A stretch of DNA of 55,200 nt from assembly GCF_019805165.1 (NCBI RefSeq), contig NZ_RWIJ01000037.1, positions 1-55,200 on the forward strand, read 5' to 3'. The translations under genes and the position numbers were made by a program. The notes below the pieces were generated by a model. It saw only the letters and a list, made by a program, of their open reading frames with translations. It searched no databases and had not been told where the DNA came from. Source of the stretch: Azospirillum sp. 412522. Its GTDB lineage: Bacteria > Pseudomonadota > Alphaproteobacteria > Azospirillales > Azospirillaceae. Shown here piece by piece: positions 1 to 10,382 of the stretch (its first letter is position 1; the number at the start of each line of letters is the position of its first letter).

Positions 1-2949
1 CGTGCCGGGAGCCTCCGCGGCGGCACAGGCGGCGTCGGGCGCGGCGCGGCCGGTCAGGATGGCGGCGGCGCGGATCAGGGCGGCGCGGTGGACCGGCTGG
101 ACCAGCCCCGCCACCGGCCCTGTCCCTGTCCCCGGCCCCGCACCGGTGTGGGGGGAGGCGACCACTCCTCCACCTGCCCCGCCATTTGCCCCGCCATTTG
201 CCCCGATGCCGGTTGCCCGGCCGTCGCTCACCAGAAGCCGCGGCAGGCCGGGATGGCAGATGCCGGCCACCGGGTCCAGCCGCCCGGCCAGCACCGCGGT
301 GGTCGCCAGCAGCCCGAAGCCGCCGCGCCCCAGCATCGATGCGGCATCGTCCGCCGTGGCGGCGGTCGTCACCACCGCTCCGCCCTGCTCCAGATAGCAG
401 GCCAGCACCGCGCGCTGCACCTCGTCCTCGTCGGCGACCAGCACGGACAGGCCGGCCAGCGGCGCCGGACCGGCGGGGGCAGGGGAGGAGACAGGGAAGG
501 GGGCGGAATCGGTCGCGCGGGGCAGCTCCGCCGTGAACCAGAAGGTCGACCCCCGGCCGGGCGCGGAGTCGACGCCGATCCGCCCGCCCATCCGCTCGAT
601 CAGCCGGGTGCAGATCGCCAGCCCCAGCCCCGTTCCGCCGAACCGGCGGGTGGTGGAGCTGTCGGCCTGGCTGAAGGGCTGGAACAGCCGGGCCTGCCCT
701 TCCGGCCCGATGCCGATGCCGCTGTCCTCCACCGCCACATGCAGGCGGACATGGTCCGGTCCGGCCGGGCCGGGTCCGGCGGGCTCGGCGGTGCCGACGC
801 GCAGCACCACCCGGCCATGGTCGGTGAACTTGATGGCATTGCCGGTCAGGTTGAACAGGATCTGGCGCAGCCGGCCGGAATCGCCGCGCAGCCGTTCCGG
901 CACCGACGGGTCGATGGCGCAGATCAGCGCCAGCCCCTTCTGGTGGGCCTGGGGCGCCAGCAGGTCGGCCACTCCCTCCACCAGCTCGGCCGGGCGGAGG
1001 TCGAGGTCCTCCAGCTCCAGCTTTCCCGCCTCGATCTTCGACAGATCCAGGATGTCGTCGATGATCCGCAGCAGCGCCGCCCCGCTGTCGCGCATGGTGG
1101 AGACCAGCGTCCGCTGCTCCTCGTCCAGCGGGGTCAGCGCCATCAGTTCCAGCATGCCCAGCACGCCGTTCATCGGCGTCCGGATCTCGTGGCTCATCGT
1201 CGCCAGGAACTCCGCCTTGGACCGGGCGGCGATCTCCGCCTGCTCCTTGGCGGCGCGTAGCGCCTCCTCCGCCCGCTTGCGCGCGGAGATGTCGTAGCTC
1301 CAGGCCAGCACCGCCGGCTCGCCCTCGAAGCTGGTGCGCTGGAGGGTCTGCAAGGCCCAGACCCGGCTGCCGTCGGGCCGGTCGACCGCCACCTCGGCGT
1401 CGCGCACCAGAACGCCGCCGCTCTCCGCCTCCCACTGCTGGCTCGTCCCGCCCCGGCTGACGCTGGCGCCGGGCAGGGCCAGCGCATGGCGGCTGCCGAC
1501 GAAGTCCTCCGGCGGCCGGCCGGCCAGCTCGGCGGCGCGGGCGTTGGCGAAGGCGACGGTGCCGTCGGCGCGGCCGATGGAGACGCCGACCGGGCTCTGC
1601 TCCAGGATGGTGCGCAGCCGGCGCTCGCCCTCGGCCAGCGCGCATTCGCGGGCGCGGATGGTGGTGACGAAATAGGCCAGCGCGCGGGCCATCTCGCCGA
1701 TCTCGTCGCGGTTGCCGGCCGGGGTGGCGGCGGGAAGGTCCAGGTCGGCGATCGGGTCGGGCATCGCCGCCGGTTGCGCCGTCTCCACCGCCTGCATGGC
1801 GCTGCGCAGCCGGCGCAGCCGCGCCACGACGTTGCGGTGGATGTAGGCGAAGATGGCGGCGGCGCCCAGGATCGACAGCACGGCCATGGCGATCACCGCC
1901 CGCTCGCCGTCGCGGATCACCCGCTCGAACTCGGTCGACCGGTGGGCGACGTCCTGCTCCACCGCCAGGAAGTAATCGGACACGATGCCGACCAGCTGGT
2001 CGGAAACCGCCTGGTTGCGCGCCGCCGACCGCTTGATCGCCCGTTGCAGCGACAGCTCCGCCTCGCGCAGCGAGAACAGGGGGGAGCGGCCGACCGCCTG
2101 CTCCGCCAGCTCGCGCTGCAACGGCTCCAGCCGGGCGGCCTGATCGGCCGGCAGCAGGGCCAGCGCCTCGGCGGCATTGTCCAGCGCGGTGCGGGTGTCG
2201 GCCTGGAAGCGGTCGAGCTGGCCGTCGCGGTCGGCCCGCAGCGCCGCCAGCAGCGTGGTCGCCGCCCCGGTCAGCTCGCGGCGCCAGCGGTCCAGCGCCT
2301 CGCGGCTGCGCTCCGACGCCTCGGCATCGGGCAAACCGGCCCGCAGTTCCATGGGCCAGGGGCCTTCGGCCTCCAGCGACTCGGCGGCGCCCAGCCGTCC
2401 GGTCAGGGTGGCCAGCGCCTGGGCGCGGGCGCTGGTCTCGGCGGTCAGGTCCAGCTGTTGCCTGACCTGGGCGTTCAGGGTCAGCAGCGTGCCGACCAGT
2501 TCGTTCTTGCGGCGGTCCAGTTCGCCCAGATCGGCCCGGCTGGTTTCGGCCCGGCCGGTCGCTGCCCTGCCGCTCCCCGTTCCGCCGCCGGCCGCCTGGC
2601 TGGCGTGGCCCACGGCGCCGCCATGGGCGATCAGGCGGGCCATCAGCTGTTCCAGACGGACGATCTGGTCGCCCATCCGCGCCATCACCGCCTCGCGCGC
2701 GGCCTGGTCCTGGGCGGCGACCAGCGCCGGGGCGATGGCGGCGACGGCGCCGCTCTGCTGCACAAGCTGGGCGGCGGCGACCAGCCCCGGCACCTTGGCG
2801 GTGGCGATCTGCTCGTAGCCATCGTGGAAACGCGAGAACAGCGACACGGCGACGACGCTGGTCGCCGCGGCCAGCCCGCCGATGACCGTCAAGCCCGCCA
2901 GGATGCGGAACGCCACGCTCCGCCCCAAGCTCCGCCGGGGACTCCGCAT
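1..2949 (-). CDS. hybrid sensor histidine kinase with degenerate receiver (3' end outside window)
   Basis: Membrane sensor kinase, open for 983 codons to the window edge with no stop. Visible order: a basic N-terminus and membrane segment (about residues 12-36), a long helical periplasmic region, a second membrane segment (about 350-370), HAMP, a PAS domain ending SYDISARKRAEEAL, a HisKA box FLATMSHEIRTPMNG with phospho-acceptor His near residue 587, and an ATPase domain with FGGTGLGLAI. After it comes a receiver-like domain (from about residue 830) that keeps the acidic ADEDE patch but lacks the phospho-acceptor Asp, and has QP where KP is expected. The start at 2949 is preceded by a GAGGGGG ribosome site; in-frame ATGs at 2970, 2985 and 3000 are possible. 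The signal sensed is unknown. Further receiver or HPt domains may follow outside the window. Confidence 0.9.
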   Translation of the reverse strand, partial: MRSPRRSLGRSVAFRILAGLTVIGGLAAATSVVAVSLFSRFHDGYEQIATAKVPGLVAAAQLVQQSGAVAAIAPALVAAQDQAAREAVMARMGDQIVRLEQLMARLIAHGGAVGHASQAAGGGTGSGRAATGRAETSRADLGELDRRKNELVGTLLTLNAQVRQQLDLTAETSARAQALATLTGRLGAAESLEAEGPWPMELRAGLPDAEASERSREALDRWRRELTGAATTLLAALRADRDGQLDRFQADTRTALDNAAEALALLPADQAARLEPLQRELAEQAVGRSPLFSLREAELSLQRAIKRSAARNQAVSDQLVGIVSDYFLAVEQDVAHRSTEFERVIRDGERAVIAMAVLSILGAAAIFAYIHRNVVARLRRLRSAMQAVETAQPAAMPDPIADLDLPAATPAGNRDEIGEMARALAYFVTTIRARECALAEGERRLRTILEQSPVGVSIGRADGTVAFANARAAELAGRPPEDFVGSRHALALPGASVSRGGTSQQWEAESGGVLVRDAEVAVDRPDGSRVWALQTLQRTSFEGEPAVLAWSYDISARKRAEEALRAAKEQAEIAARSKAEFLATMSHEIRTPMNGVLGMLELMALTPLDEEQRTLVSTMRDSGAALLRIIDDILDLSKIEAGKLELEDLDLRPAELVEGVADLLAPQAHQKGLALICAIDPSVPERLRGDSGRLRQILFNLTGNAIKFTDHGRVVLRVGTAEPAGPGPAGPDHVRLHVAVEDSGIGIGPEGQARLFQPFSQADSSTTRRFGGTGLGLAICTRLIERMGGRIGVDSAPGRGSTFWFTAELPRATDSAPFPVSSPAPAGPAPLAGLSVLVADEDEVQRAVLACYLEQGGAVVTTAATADDAASMLGRGGFGLLATTAVLAGRLDPVAGICHPGLPRLLVSDGRATGIGANGGANGGAGGGVVASPHTGAGPGTGTGPVAGLVQPVHRAALIRAAAILTGRAAPDAACAAAEAPGT

Positions 2950-3085
2950 GCCCACCCCCTCGCCCATTGCCGACCCTACCCCCATCGGCTTACCGATCAT
3001 GCCACAGAAAGTTGGGCAGGGGGTGGGATCTCGGGAGGAGGAACCTGGGGAGTGGGATCCCAGGGGTTGCGAGGTCGTGGGGGCG

Positions 3086-3553
3086 TCAGGCCACGCCGGT
3101 GGACCCGAAGCCGCCCGTCCCGCGGGCGGTGCCGTCCAGCGCCGCCACCTCGACCAGCGCCGCCTGGGGCGCCTCGGCGATCACCGCCTGGGCGATGCGG
3201 TCGCCGCGGGCGATGGTGAAGGGCTCCTCGCCCAGGTTGATCAGGCAGACGCCGACCGGTCCGCGGTAATCGCAATCGACGGTGCCCGGCGTGTTCAGCA
3301 CCGTGACGCCGTTCTTCACCGCCAGCCCGGAGCGCGGCCGGATCTGCATCTCCCACCCCGCCGGCAGCCCGACGGCGAAGCCGGTCGGCACCAGAACCCG
3401 CCTGCCGGGATCCAGAACGACCGGTTCGCCCGCCGGCACCGCGGCGCGCAGGTCGAAGCCCGCCGCCCCTTCGGTGGCGTAGGACGGCAGCGGCAGGTCG
3501 TCGTTGCCGGGCAGGCGGAGGAAGGCGACGGTGGGTGAATTGGCGGGGGGCAT
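3086..3553 (-). CDS. dut: dUTP diphosphatase
   Basis: Hydrolyses dUTP to dUMP and pyrophosphate, which keeps uracil out of DNA and supplies dUMP for thymidylate synthesis. The 155-residue product has the usual length for the homotrimeric family and shows all five motifs: AGFDLRAA (31-38), RPRSGLA (72-78), NTPGTVDCDYRG (87-98, with the likely catalytic Asp93), RGDRIAQ (116-122) and the glycine-rich C-terminal RGTGGFGSTG (144-153) that closes over the nucleotide. It lies 47 bases downstream of coaBC on the same strand, so the two are probably cotranscribed, an arrangement common in alphaproteobacteria. The ATG at 3553 was chosen because it gives the normal family N-terminus; the reading frame runs on upstream only as a shadow of coaBC. 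Confidence 0.97.
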   Translation of the reverse strand: MPPANSPTVAFLRLPGNDDLPLPSYATEGAAGFDLRAAVPAGEPVVLDPGRRVLVPTGFAVGLPAGWEMQIRPRSGLAVKNGVTVLNTPGTVDCDYRGPVGVCLINLGEEPFTIARGDRIAQAVIAEAPQAALVEVAALDGTARGTGGFGSTGVA

Positions 3554-3600
3554 GGGTGGTTCCTGTGTCTGAAGGGCGGGGGAAGGGCGCCGGGTAGACG

Positions 3601-4824
3601 CTACTTCGCCCCGAAATGCTCCGCCACCGCCTCGGCCAGCCGGGCGGCGACGGCGTCCTTGGCCATGGTCGGCCAGGACTCGACGCCGTCGGCGCGGATC
3701 AGGTGGACGGTGTTGTCGCTGCCGCCGAAGGTGCCGGTGCCGGGGGAGACGTCGTTGGCGACGATCCAGTCGCAGCCCTTGCGGGCGCGCTTGGCGGTGG
3801 CGTAGGCCAGCACGTCGCCGGTCTCCGCCGCGAAGCCGACCACCAGCGCCGGGCGGCGTCCGCCGGGCCGCGACAGGGTGGCGAGGATGTCGGGGTTCTC
3901 GGTCAGGGCCAGCGCCGGCGGGCCGCCGCCGTCCTTCTTCAGCTTGCGGTCGGACGCGCCGTCGACGCGCCAGTCCGCCACCGCCGCCGCGCACACCGCG
4001 ATGTCGGCCGGCAGCGCCGCCTCGCAGGCCGCCAGCATCTCGCGCGCCGTCTCGATAGGAACGACCGTGCAGCCGGCCGGGTCGGGCAGCCGGGTCGGGC
4101 CGCTGACCAGAGTCACGTCGGCCCCCAGCTTGGCCAGCGCCGCCGCGATGGCGTGCCCCTGCTTGCCCGACGAGCGGTTGGCGATGTAGCGCACCGGGTC
4201 GATCGGCTCGTGCGTCGGGCCGCTGGTCACGATGGCGCGCCGCCCGGCCAGCGGCCGATGGGAGTCCTCGGCGAAGAAGCCGGCGATGGCGTCGACGATC
4301 TCCATCGGCTCGGCCATGCGGCCGGGGCCGTATTCGTTGCAGGCCATCACCCCGTCGTTGGGGCCGACCCGCCGCACGCCGCGGCTTTCCAGCAGCGCCA
4401 TGTTGGCCTGGGTCGCGGCGTTCCGCCACATGCGCACATTCATCGCCGGGGCGACCAGCACCGGCTTGTCGGTGGCCAGCAGCACGGTGGCGGCCAGATC
4501 GTCGGCCATGCCGGCGGCCATGCGCGCCAGCAGGTTGGCGGTGGCCGGCGCCACCACCAGCAGGTCGGCCTCGCGCGACAGGCGGATGTGGCCCATCTCC
4601 GACTCGTCGGTCAGCGACCACAGGTCGCGGTAGACGGTATCCTCGGTCAGCGCCTGTACCGACAACGGCGTGACGAAGCGGGCGCCGGCCTCGGTCAGCA
4701 CCGCGCGCACCGTCGCGCCGCGTTCGCGCAGGCGGCGGATCAGGTCCAGGCTCTTGTAGGCGGCGATGCCGCCGGCGATGACCAGCAGCACGCGCTTGCC
4801 GGCCAGAATGGCGTGATCGGCCAT
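3601..4824 (-). CDS. coaBC: bifunctional phosphopantothenoylcysteine decarboxylase / phosphopantothenate-cysteine ligase
   Basis: Catalyses two consecutive steps of coenzyme A synthesis: joining cysteine to 4'-phosphopantothenate (CoaB) and decarboxylating the product (CoaC). The N-terminal flavoprotein half has LLVIAGGIAAYK, the active-site His of MGHIRLSREAD (His79), PAMN (126-129) and the Cys of MACNEYGPGRM (Cys162). The C-terminal half has the CoaB signature VTSGPTHEPIDPVRYIANRS followed by SGKQG. At 407 residues it is a full-length fusion. The ATG at 4824 was chosen for its GAGGGG ribosome site; an in-frame ATG at 4884 would add 20 basic residues not typical of the family. It is first in a likely coaBC-dut unit. 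Confidence 0.97.
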   Translation of the reverse strand: MADHAILAGKRVLLVIAGGIAAYKSLDLIRRLRERGATVRAVLTEAGARFVTPLSVQALTEDTVYRDLWSLTDESEMGHIRLSREADLLVVAPATANLLARMAAGMADDLAATVLLATDKPVLVAPAMNVRMWRNAATQANMALLESRGVRRVGPNDGVMACNEYGPGRMAEPMEIVDAIAGFFAEDSHRPLAGRRAIVTSGPTHEPIDPVRYIANRSSGKQGHAIAAALAKLGADVTLVSGPTRLPDPAGCTVVPIETAREMLAACEAALPADIAVCAAAVADWRVDGASDRKLKKDGGGPPALALTENPDILATLSRPGGRRPALVVGFAAETGDVLAYATAKRARKGCDWIVANDVSPGTGTFGGSDNTVHLIRADGVESWPTMAKDAVAARLAEAVAEHFGAK

Positions 4825-5045
4825 GGCGATCCCCTCTTTCCGGCGCCCTGTCCGACGCCCAGATGCCCGCTGCTGATAATTCATCGCACCGCCTCCGGCA
4901 AGCGGCGGCGGTGCGGCGGATTCGGCCCGGCGACGATTTCGATGCGGTCGGGGCCTCCCTCCTGCGCGTAAGGGTGGGATTTTCAGAATTATCTGTTAGA
5001 GAATAGGCGCTGTCCCGCCCCTGCCTCTCGCGTGTCGTCAACAGC

Positions 5046-6464
<1,419 letters not shown>

Positions 6465-6498
6465 CCTTGTGCGGCGATCCGGCCTAAGCCTTTATTTC

Positions 6499-6513
6499 GG
6501 CAAGGAACTTGCC
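6499..6513. other. perfect 6-bp inverted repeat in the csp upstream region
   Basis: GGCAAG-GAA-CTTGCC, a perfect 6/3/6 palindrome, lies 35 bases after the LuxO-like gene and about 260 bases before the cold-shock gene. No T-run follows, so an intrinsic terminator is unlikely. It could be an operator or a structural element of the csp leader. The rest of the 310-base gap (6465-6774) shows no clear gene. Confidence 0.35.
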
Positions 6514-6774
6514 CCGGTTCCTGAATTCGGCAAGAAACGGGCTAATACCCTTCGACAAAGTGCCGTCGCCTTGGTCGTAATTCCACTCCCGGCTTGGCCG
6601 TCGTTAGTCCTATGCCGTGAGATGGAATTGCCCGCAACCACAGCATGCGGCTAGCCTCCCCGCACATTGTCTTGGTTCCGCTTGCCCGGCAGGCTTCACG
6701 GCGCGGCCGATGCCGGCGATCCCGGACCAATCTTGTTGCAAAGACCAGTCTTGCAGTGACTAAGGGGGAGGCCC

Positions 6775-6984
6775 ATGACCAACGGCACAGTGAAATGGTT
6801 CAACACCACCAAGGGTTACGGCTTCATCGCGCCGGAAGCCGGTTCGAAGGACGTCTTCGTGCACATCACCGCGGTCCAGCGCTCCGGCCTGCATGCGCTG
6901 TCGGAAGGCCAGCGTGTCCAGTTCGAGGTCGCCCGCGGCGACAACGGCAAGGATTCGGCCGTGAACATCAGCGTCGTCGAGTGA
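6775..6984 (+). CDS. cold-shock-domain protein (CspA family)
   Basis: Small 69-residue single cold-shock domain, a five-stranded beta-barrel that binds single-stranded RNA and DNA and melts mRNA structure. It shows the RNP1 motif KGYGFI (residues 13-18) and RNP2-like DVFVHI (26-31), the aromatic residues that stack on nucleic acid, and the expected family length. A very strong ribosome site (GGGGGAGG) sits just before the ATG. The upstream gap is unusually long (310 bases), consistent with the long structured leaders that regulate many csp genes, although transcript ends cannot be seen here. It may be cold-induced, a stationary-phase chaperone or constitutive; family membership alone does not decide. 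Confidence 0.96.
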   Translation: MTNGTVKWFNTTKGYGFIAPEAGSKDVFVHITAVQRSGLHALSEGQRVQFEVARGDNGKDSAVNISVVE

Positions 6985-7014
6985 CGGGTCCGCGCTGACT
7001 CAAGGACAGGACGC

Positions 7015-7914
7015 TCACACCGGATACCCGGCGGCGCGGTAGGCCGCGATGGCGTCGCCGGCCAGCCGGGGAATATCGTCGCGCAGCCTCCCCACCGCGT
7101 CCGCCGCCCCGTCCCCTTCCCTTTCCTCCCCATCCGCCGGGGAGGCGCGGCATGCCATCTCCAGCGCGCGGGCGGCGGCGCACAGGGCGCGGGCGCCGAA
7201 GGTCCCGGCGGTGCTCTTCAGCGTATGCGCCTCGCGCGTCAGGATGGCGCGGTCGGTCTCCGCCGCGATGCGCGCCACCCGTTCCCGCGTCTCCTCCACG
7301 AACTGCCGCAGCACGTCGGCCAGCAGCTCGGCATCCAGATCCTGGGCCAGCTGGGCCAGCACCTCGCAGTCCAGGACCTCGCCCGCCGCGGCCGGTGCCG
7401 CCGGGTCGCAGGGGCCGACCCCGTCCGGGAGGTCCGCCGGTGCTTCCGATGAGGCTTCCGGCGAGTTTACCGCGAGCGGCGGGGCGCGCAGCCACTTCTC
7501 CACCGTTTCCAGCAGCAGCAGCCGGTCGATCGGCTTGGCGAGATGATCGTTCATGCCGGCGTGCCGGCAGCGGACGCGGTCGGTCTCGTCGGTGTCGGCG
7601 GTCATGGCGATCACCGGCACCTGGCCGGCCGGCCCCGGCAGGTCGCGCAGCAGGCGGGTGGCGGTCAGCCCGTCCATCTCCGGCATCGACAGGTCCATCA
7701 GGATCAGGTCGTAGCCGCCGGCCTGCGCCGCCATCAGCGCTTCCAGCCCGTTGGCGGCGGTGTCGGCGCGGTGGCCGGCCTGGGTCAGGATGGCGGTGAC
7801 CAGCATCTGGTTCAGCGGGCTGTCCTCCACCACCAGGATCCGGCCGGGCGCCAGCCGGGTATCCGTGGGCCGTGGGGCCGTGGGGAGAAGCGACGGCGGC
7901 GTCCGCTGCGTCAT
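7015..7914 (-). CDS. response regulator receiver - HPt phosphotransfer protein
   Basis: Two-domain phosphorelay protein of 299 residues without a DNA-binding or catalytic output. The receiver (about 24-142) has the acidic ED pair of ILVVEDSPLNQ, phospho-acceptor Asp74 in LILMDLSMPEMDG and Lys127 in LAKPID. An alanine/proline-rich linker leads to an HPt helical bundle with REAHTLKSTAGTFGA, where His230 is the phosphotransfer residue. Such receiver-HPt proteins usually continue the chain of a hybrid kinase, and both a hybrid kinase and a LuxO-like regulator lie within 6 kb. The ATG at 7914 was preferred over an upstream TTG (7974). It is convergent with csp and divergent from trpB. Confidence 0.9.
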   Translation of the reverse strand: MTQRTPPSLLPTAPRPTDTRLAPGRILVVEDSPLNQMLVTAILTQAGHRADTAANGLEALMAAQAGGYDLILMDLSMPEMDGLTATRLLRDLPGPAGQVPVIAMTADTDETDRVRCRHAGMNDHLAKPIDRLLLLETVEKWLRAPPLAVNSPEASSEAPADLPDGVGPCDPAAPAAAGEVLDCEVLAQLAQDLDAELLADVLRQFVEETRERVARIAAETDRAILTREAHTLKSTAGTFGARALCAAARALEMACRASPADGEEREGDGAADAVGRLRDDIPRLAGDAIAAYRAAGYPV

Positions 7915-8152
7915 CGGAAGGAGGCTCCGCAATGAAGAAGGCGCCAGTGTAAAGGCGCGGCCTTGCCGCTGCAAAGCCCCGCTCCATACTTTGCGAAAGC
8001 GGTGCGGACAGGTGGTATTCGCGGATTTCCGCGGCCCAACGCTTCAAATCGGAGCATTCCGCCGGTATGGTGTCGCGCTTGGCCGGTGTCCGGACCCGAT
8101 GCCGCCCATTTGACTCACAGCATCCCTTCGACTTCAGGCAGTGCCGCAGACG

Positions 8153-9370
8153 ATGACCAAACTGAACACCTACCGCTCCGGTCCCGACGAGCGCGGGCAT
8201 TTCGGAATCTTTGGCGGCCGCTTCGTCGCCGAGACGCTGATGCCCCTGATCCTGGAGGTCGAGAAGGCCTATCGCGAGGCGCGCGCCGATCCCGCCTTCG
8301 AAGGCGAGATGCGCCAGCAGCTGAAGCAGTATGTCGGCCGGCCCAACCCGCTCTATTACGCGGAACGCCTGACCGAACAGCTGGGCGGCGCCAAGATCTA
8401 CTTCAAGCGCGAGGAGCTGAACCACACCGGCGCGCACAAGATCAACAACTGCATCGGCCAGATCCTGCTGGCCCGGCGCATGGGCAAGACCCGCATCATC
8501 GCCGAGACGGGCGCCGGCCAGCATGGCGTGGCGACCGCGACGGTCTGCGCGCTCTACGACATGCCCTGCGTCATCTACATGGGCGAGACCGACATCGCCC
8601 GCCAGCAGCCCAACGTCTTCCGCATGAAGCTGCTGGGCGCCGAGGTCCGCGCCGTGACCTCGGGCAGCGGCACGCTGAAGGACGCGATGAACGAGGCGCT
8701 GCGCGACTGGGTCACCAACGTCGCCGACACCTTCTACATCATCGGCACCGCCGCCGGCCCGCACCCGTACCCCGCCATGGTCCGCGACTTCCAGTCGGTG
8801 ATCGGCGACGAGGTGCGCAGCCAGATGCAGGAGCTGGAAGGCCGGCTGCCCGACAGTCTGGTCGCCTGCGTCGGTGGCGGGTCGAACGCCATCGGCCTGT
8901 TCCACCCCTTCCTCGACGACCCGTCGGTGCAGATGGTCGGCGTCGAGGCCGCCGGCCGCGGCATCGAGAAGGGTCCGCTCGACCATGCCGCCTCGATCAA
9001 CGGCGGGCGCCCCGGCGTGCTGCACGGCAACCGCACCTACCTGCTGCAGGACGAGGACGGCCAGATCCTCGAAGGCCACTCGATCTCCGCCGGCCTCGAC
9101 TATCCCGGCATCGGGCCGGAGCACAGCTGGCTGCACGATGTCGGCCGCGTCGAATACGCCTACGCCACTGACCAGGAGGCGCTCGACGCCTTCCAGCTCT
9201 GCGCCCGCGCCGAGGGCATCATCCCGGCGCTGGAATCCGCCCACGGCCTGGCCGAGGTGATCAAGCGCGCACCGAAACTGCCCAAGGACCACCTGATGGT
9301 GCTGTGCCTGTCGGGCCGCGGCGACAAGGACATCTTCTCCGTCGCCAAGCATCTGGGAGTGGAACTGTGA
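8153..9370 (+). CDS. trpB: tryptophan synthase beta subunit
   Basis: PLP enzyme that condenses indole with L-serine to give tryptophan, working as an alpha2-beta2 complex with TrpA. The PLP lysine is Lys96 in the invariant HTGAHKINN. Also visible are ETGAGQHG, the phosphate-binding CVGGGSNAIG and the C-terminal LSGRGDKD. The 405-residue length is normal for the long-established TrpB1 type. An in-frame GTG at 8141 would add four residues. The stop overlaps the trpA start (GTGA), implying translational coupling and matched subunit amounts. No trpF precedes it, unlike the trpF-trpB-trpA order common in related bacteria; a divergent receiver-HPt gene occupies that place. Confidence 0.98.
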   Translation: MTKLNTYRSGPDERGHFGIFGGRFVAETLMPLILEVEKAYREARADPAFEGEMRQQLKQYVGRPNPLYYAERLTEQLGGAKIYFKREELNHTGAHKINNCIGQILLARRMGKTRIIAETGAGQHGVATATVCALYDMPCVIYMGETDIARQQPNVFRMKLLGAEVRAVTSGSGTLKDAMNEALRDWVTNVADTFYIIGTAAGPHPYPAMVRDFQSVIGDEVRSQMQELEGRLPDSLVACVGGGSNAIGLFHPFLDDPSVQMVGVEAAGRGIEKGPLDHAASINGGRPGVLHGNRTYLLQDEDGQILEGHSISAGLDYPGIGPEHSWLHDVGRVEYAYATDQEALDAFQLCARAEGIIPALESAHGLAEVIKRAPKLPKDHLMVLCLSGRGDKDIFSVAKHLGVEL

Positions 9371-10227
9371 GTGCCGTCATGAAGAGCGTGGACGTCCTGG
9401 CCGACGGCCGCATCGCCCGCCGTTTCGAAGCGCTGAAGGCGGAGGGACGCGCCGGTCTGGTCACCTTCATCACCGCCGGCGATCCCGATCCGGCCGTGTC
9501 GCAGGCGGTGCTGAACGGCCTGCCGGCCGCCGGCGCCGACCTGATCGAGCTGGGCATGCCCTTCACCGACCCGATGGCCGACGGCCCGGCGATCCAGGCC
9601 TCCTCGCTGCGGGCGCTGAAGGCCGGGATGACGGTGCGCAGGACGCTGGAGATGGTGCGCGGCTTCCGCGAGCTGGACGCCGACACCCCGATCATCCTGA
9701 TGGGCTATTTCAACCCGATCCATGCCTATGGGGCGGAGTCCTTCCTGACCGACGCGCGCGAGGCCGGCGTCGACGGGCTGATCGTCGTCGACCTGCCGCC
9801 GGAAGAGGACGAGGAGCTGTGCATCCCGGCGCTGAAGGCCGGCGTCAGCTTCGTCCGCCTGACGACGCCGACCACCGACGAGGCGCGCATGCCGGCCGTG
9901 ATGCGCAACACCTCGGGCTTCGTCTATTACGTGTCGATCGCCGGCATCACCGGCACCGCCAGCGCGTCGAACACCGCCATCGACCAGGCGGTCGCCCGGC
10001 TGAAGCGCCACACCGACCTGCCGGTCGCCGTCGGCTTCGGCATCAAGACGCCGGACCAGGCCGCCGAGGTCGCCCGCGTCGCCGACGCCGCCGTGGTCGG
10101 CTCCGCCATCGTCACCCGTCTGGCCGGCGGGCTGGACGCCTCCGGTACGCTCAAGCCGGGCACGGTCGAGGACGTGCTGGGCTTCGTCGGCGAACTGGCC
10201 GCCGGGGTGCGCACGGCGCGGGGCTGA
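9367..10227 (+). CDS. trpA: tryptophan synthase alpha subunit
   Basis: Cleaves indole-3-glycerol phosphate to indole and glyceraldehyde 3-phosphate and channels the indole to TrpB. The TIM-barrel carries the catalytic residues in LIELGMPFTDPMADGP: Glu61 and Asp72 when counted from the GTG start. The GTG at 9367 overlaps the trpB stop as GTGA and has GGAG at the right distance, so it is preferred over the ATG at 9379. The 286-residue length is slightly above average because of the short N-terminal extension. It is followed after 155 bases by accD, a neighbour order often seen in proteobacteria. Confidence 0.97.
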   Translation: MSAVMKSVDVLADGRIARRFEALKAEGRAGLVTFITAGDPDPAVSQAVLNGLPAAGADLIELGMPFTDPMADGPAIQASSLRALKAGMTVRRTLEMVRGFRELDADTPIILMGYFNPIHAYGAESFLTDAREAGVDGLIVVDLPPEEDEELCIPALKAGVSFVRLTTPTTDEARMPAVMRNTSGFVYYVSIAGITGTASASNTAIDQAVARLKRHTDLPVAVGFGIKTPDQAAEVARVADAAVVGSAIVTRLAGGLDASGTLKPGTVEDVLGFVGELAAGVRTARG

Positions 10228-10382
10228 GGGACGGACGGTTTACAACGACGGCAAACCGCTTTACGACACCTGCAACACGATCGCTCATGGCGACGAACGG
10301 CTGAAGAGCCCGGTGCGGCACGGACCCGATGTCCGGCCGCCGCCGGGCTTCGGCATACCGCCATGTCGTTGAAAGGCGTTCC

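Noticed and set aside
7915..8152. Possible trp leader peptide or attenuator before trpB.
   Set aside because: No short frame with tandem Trp codons and no terminator/antiterminator pair was seen.
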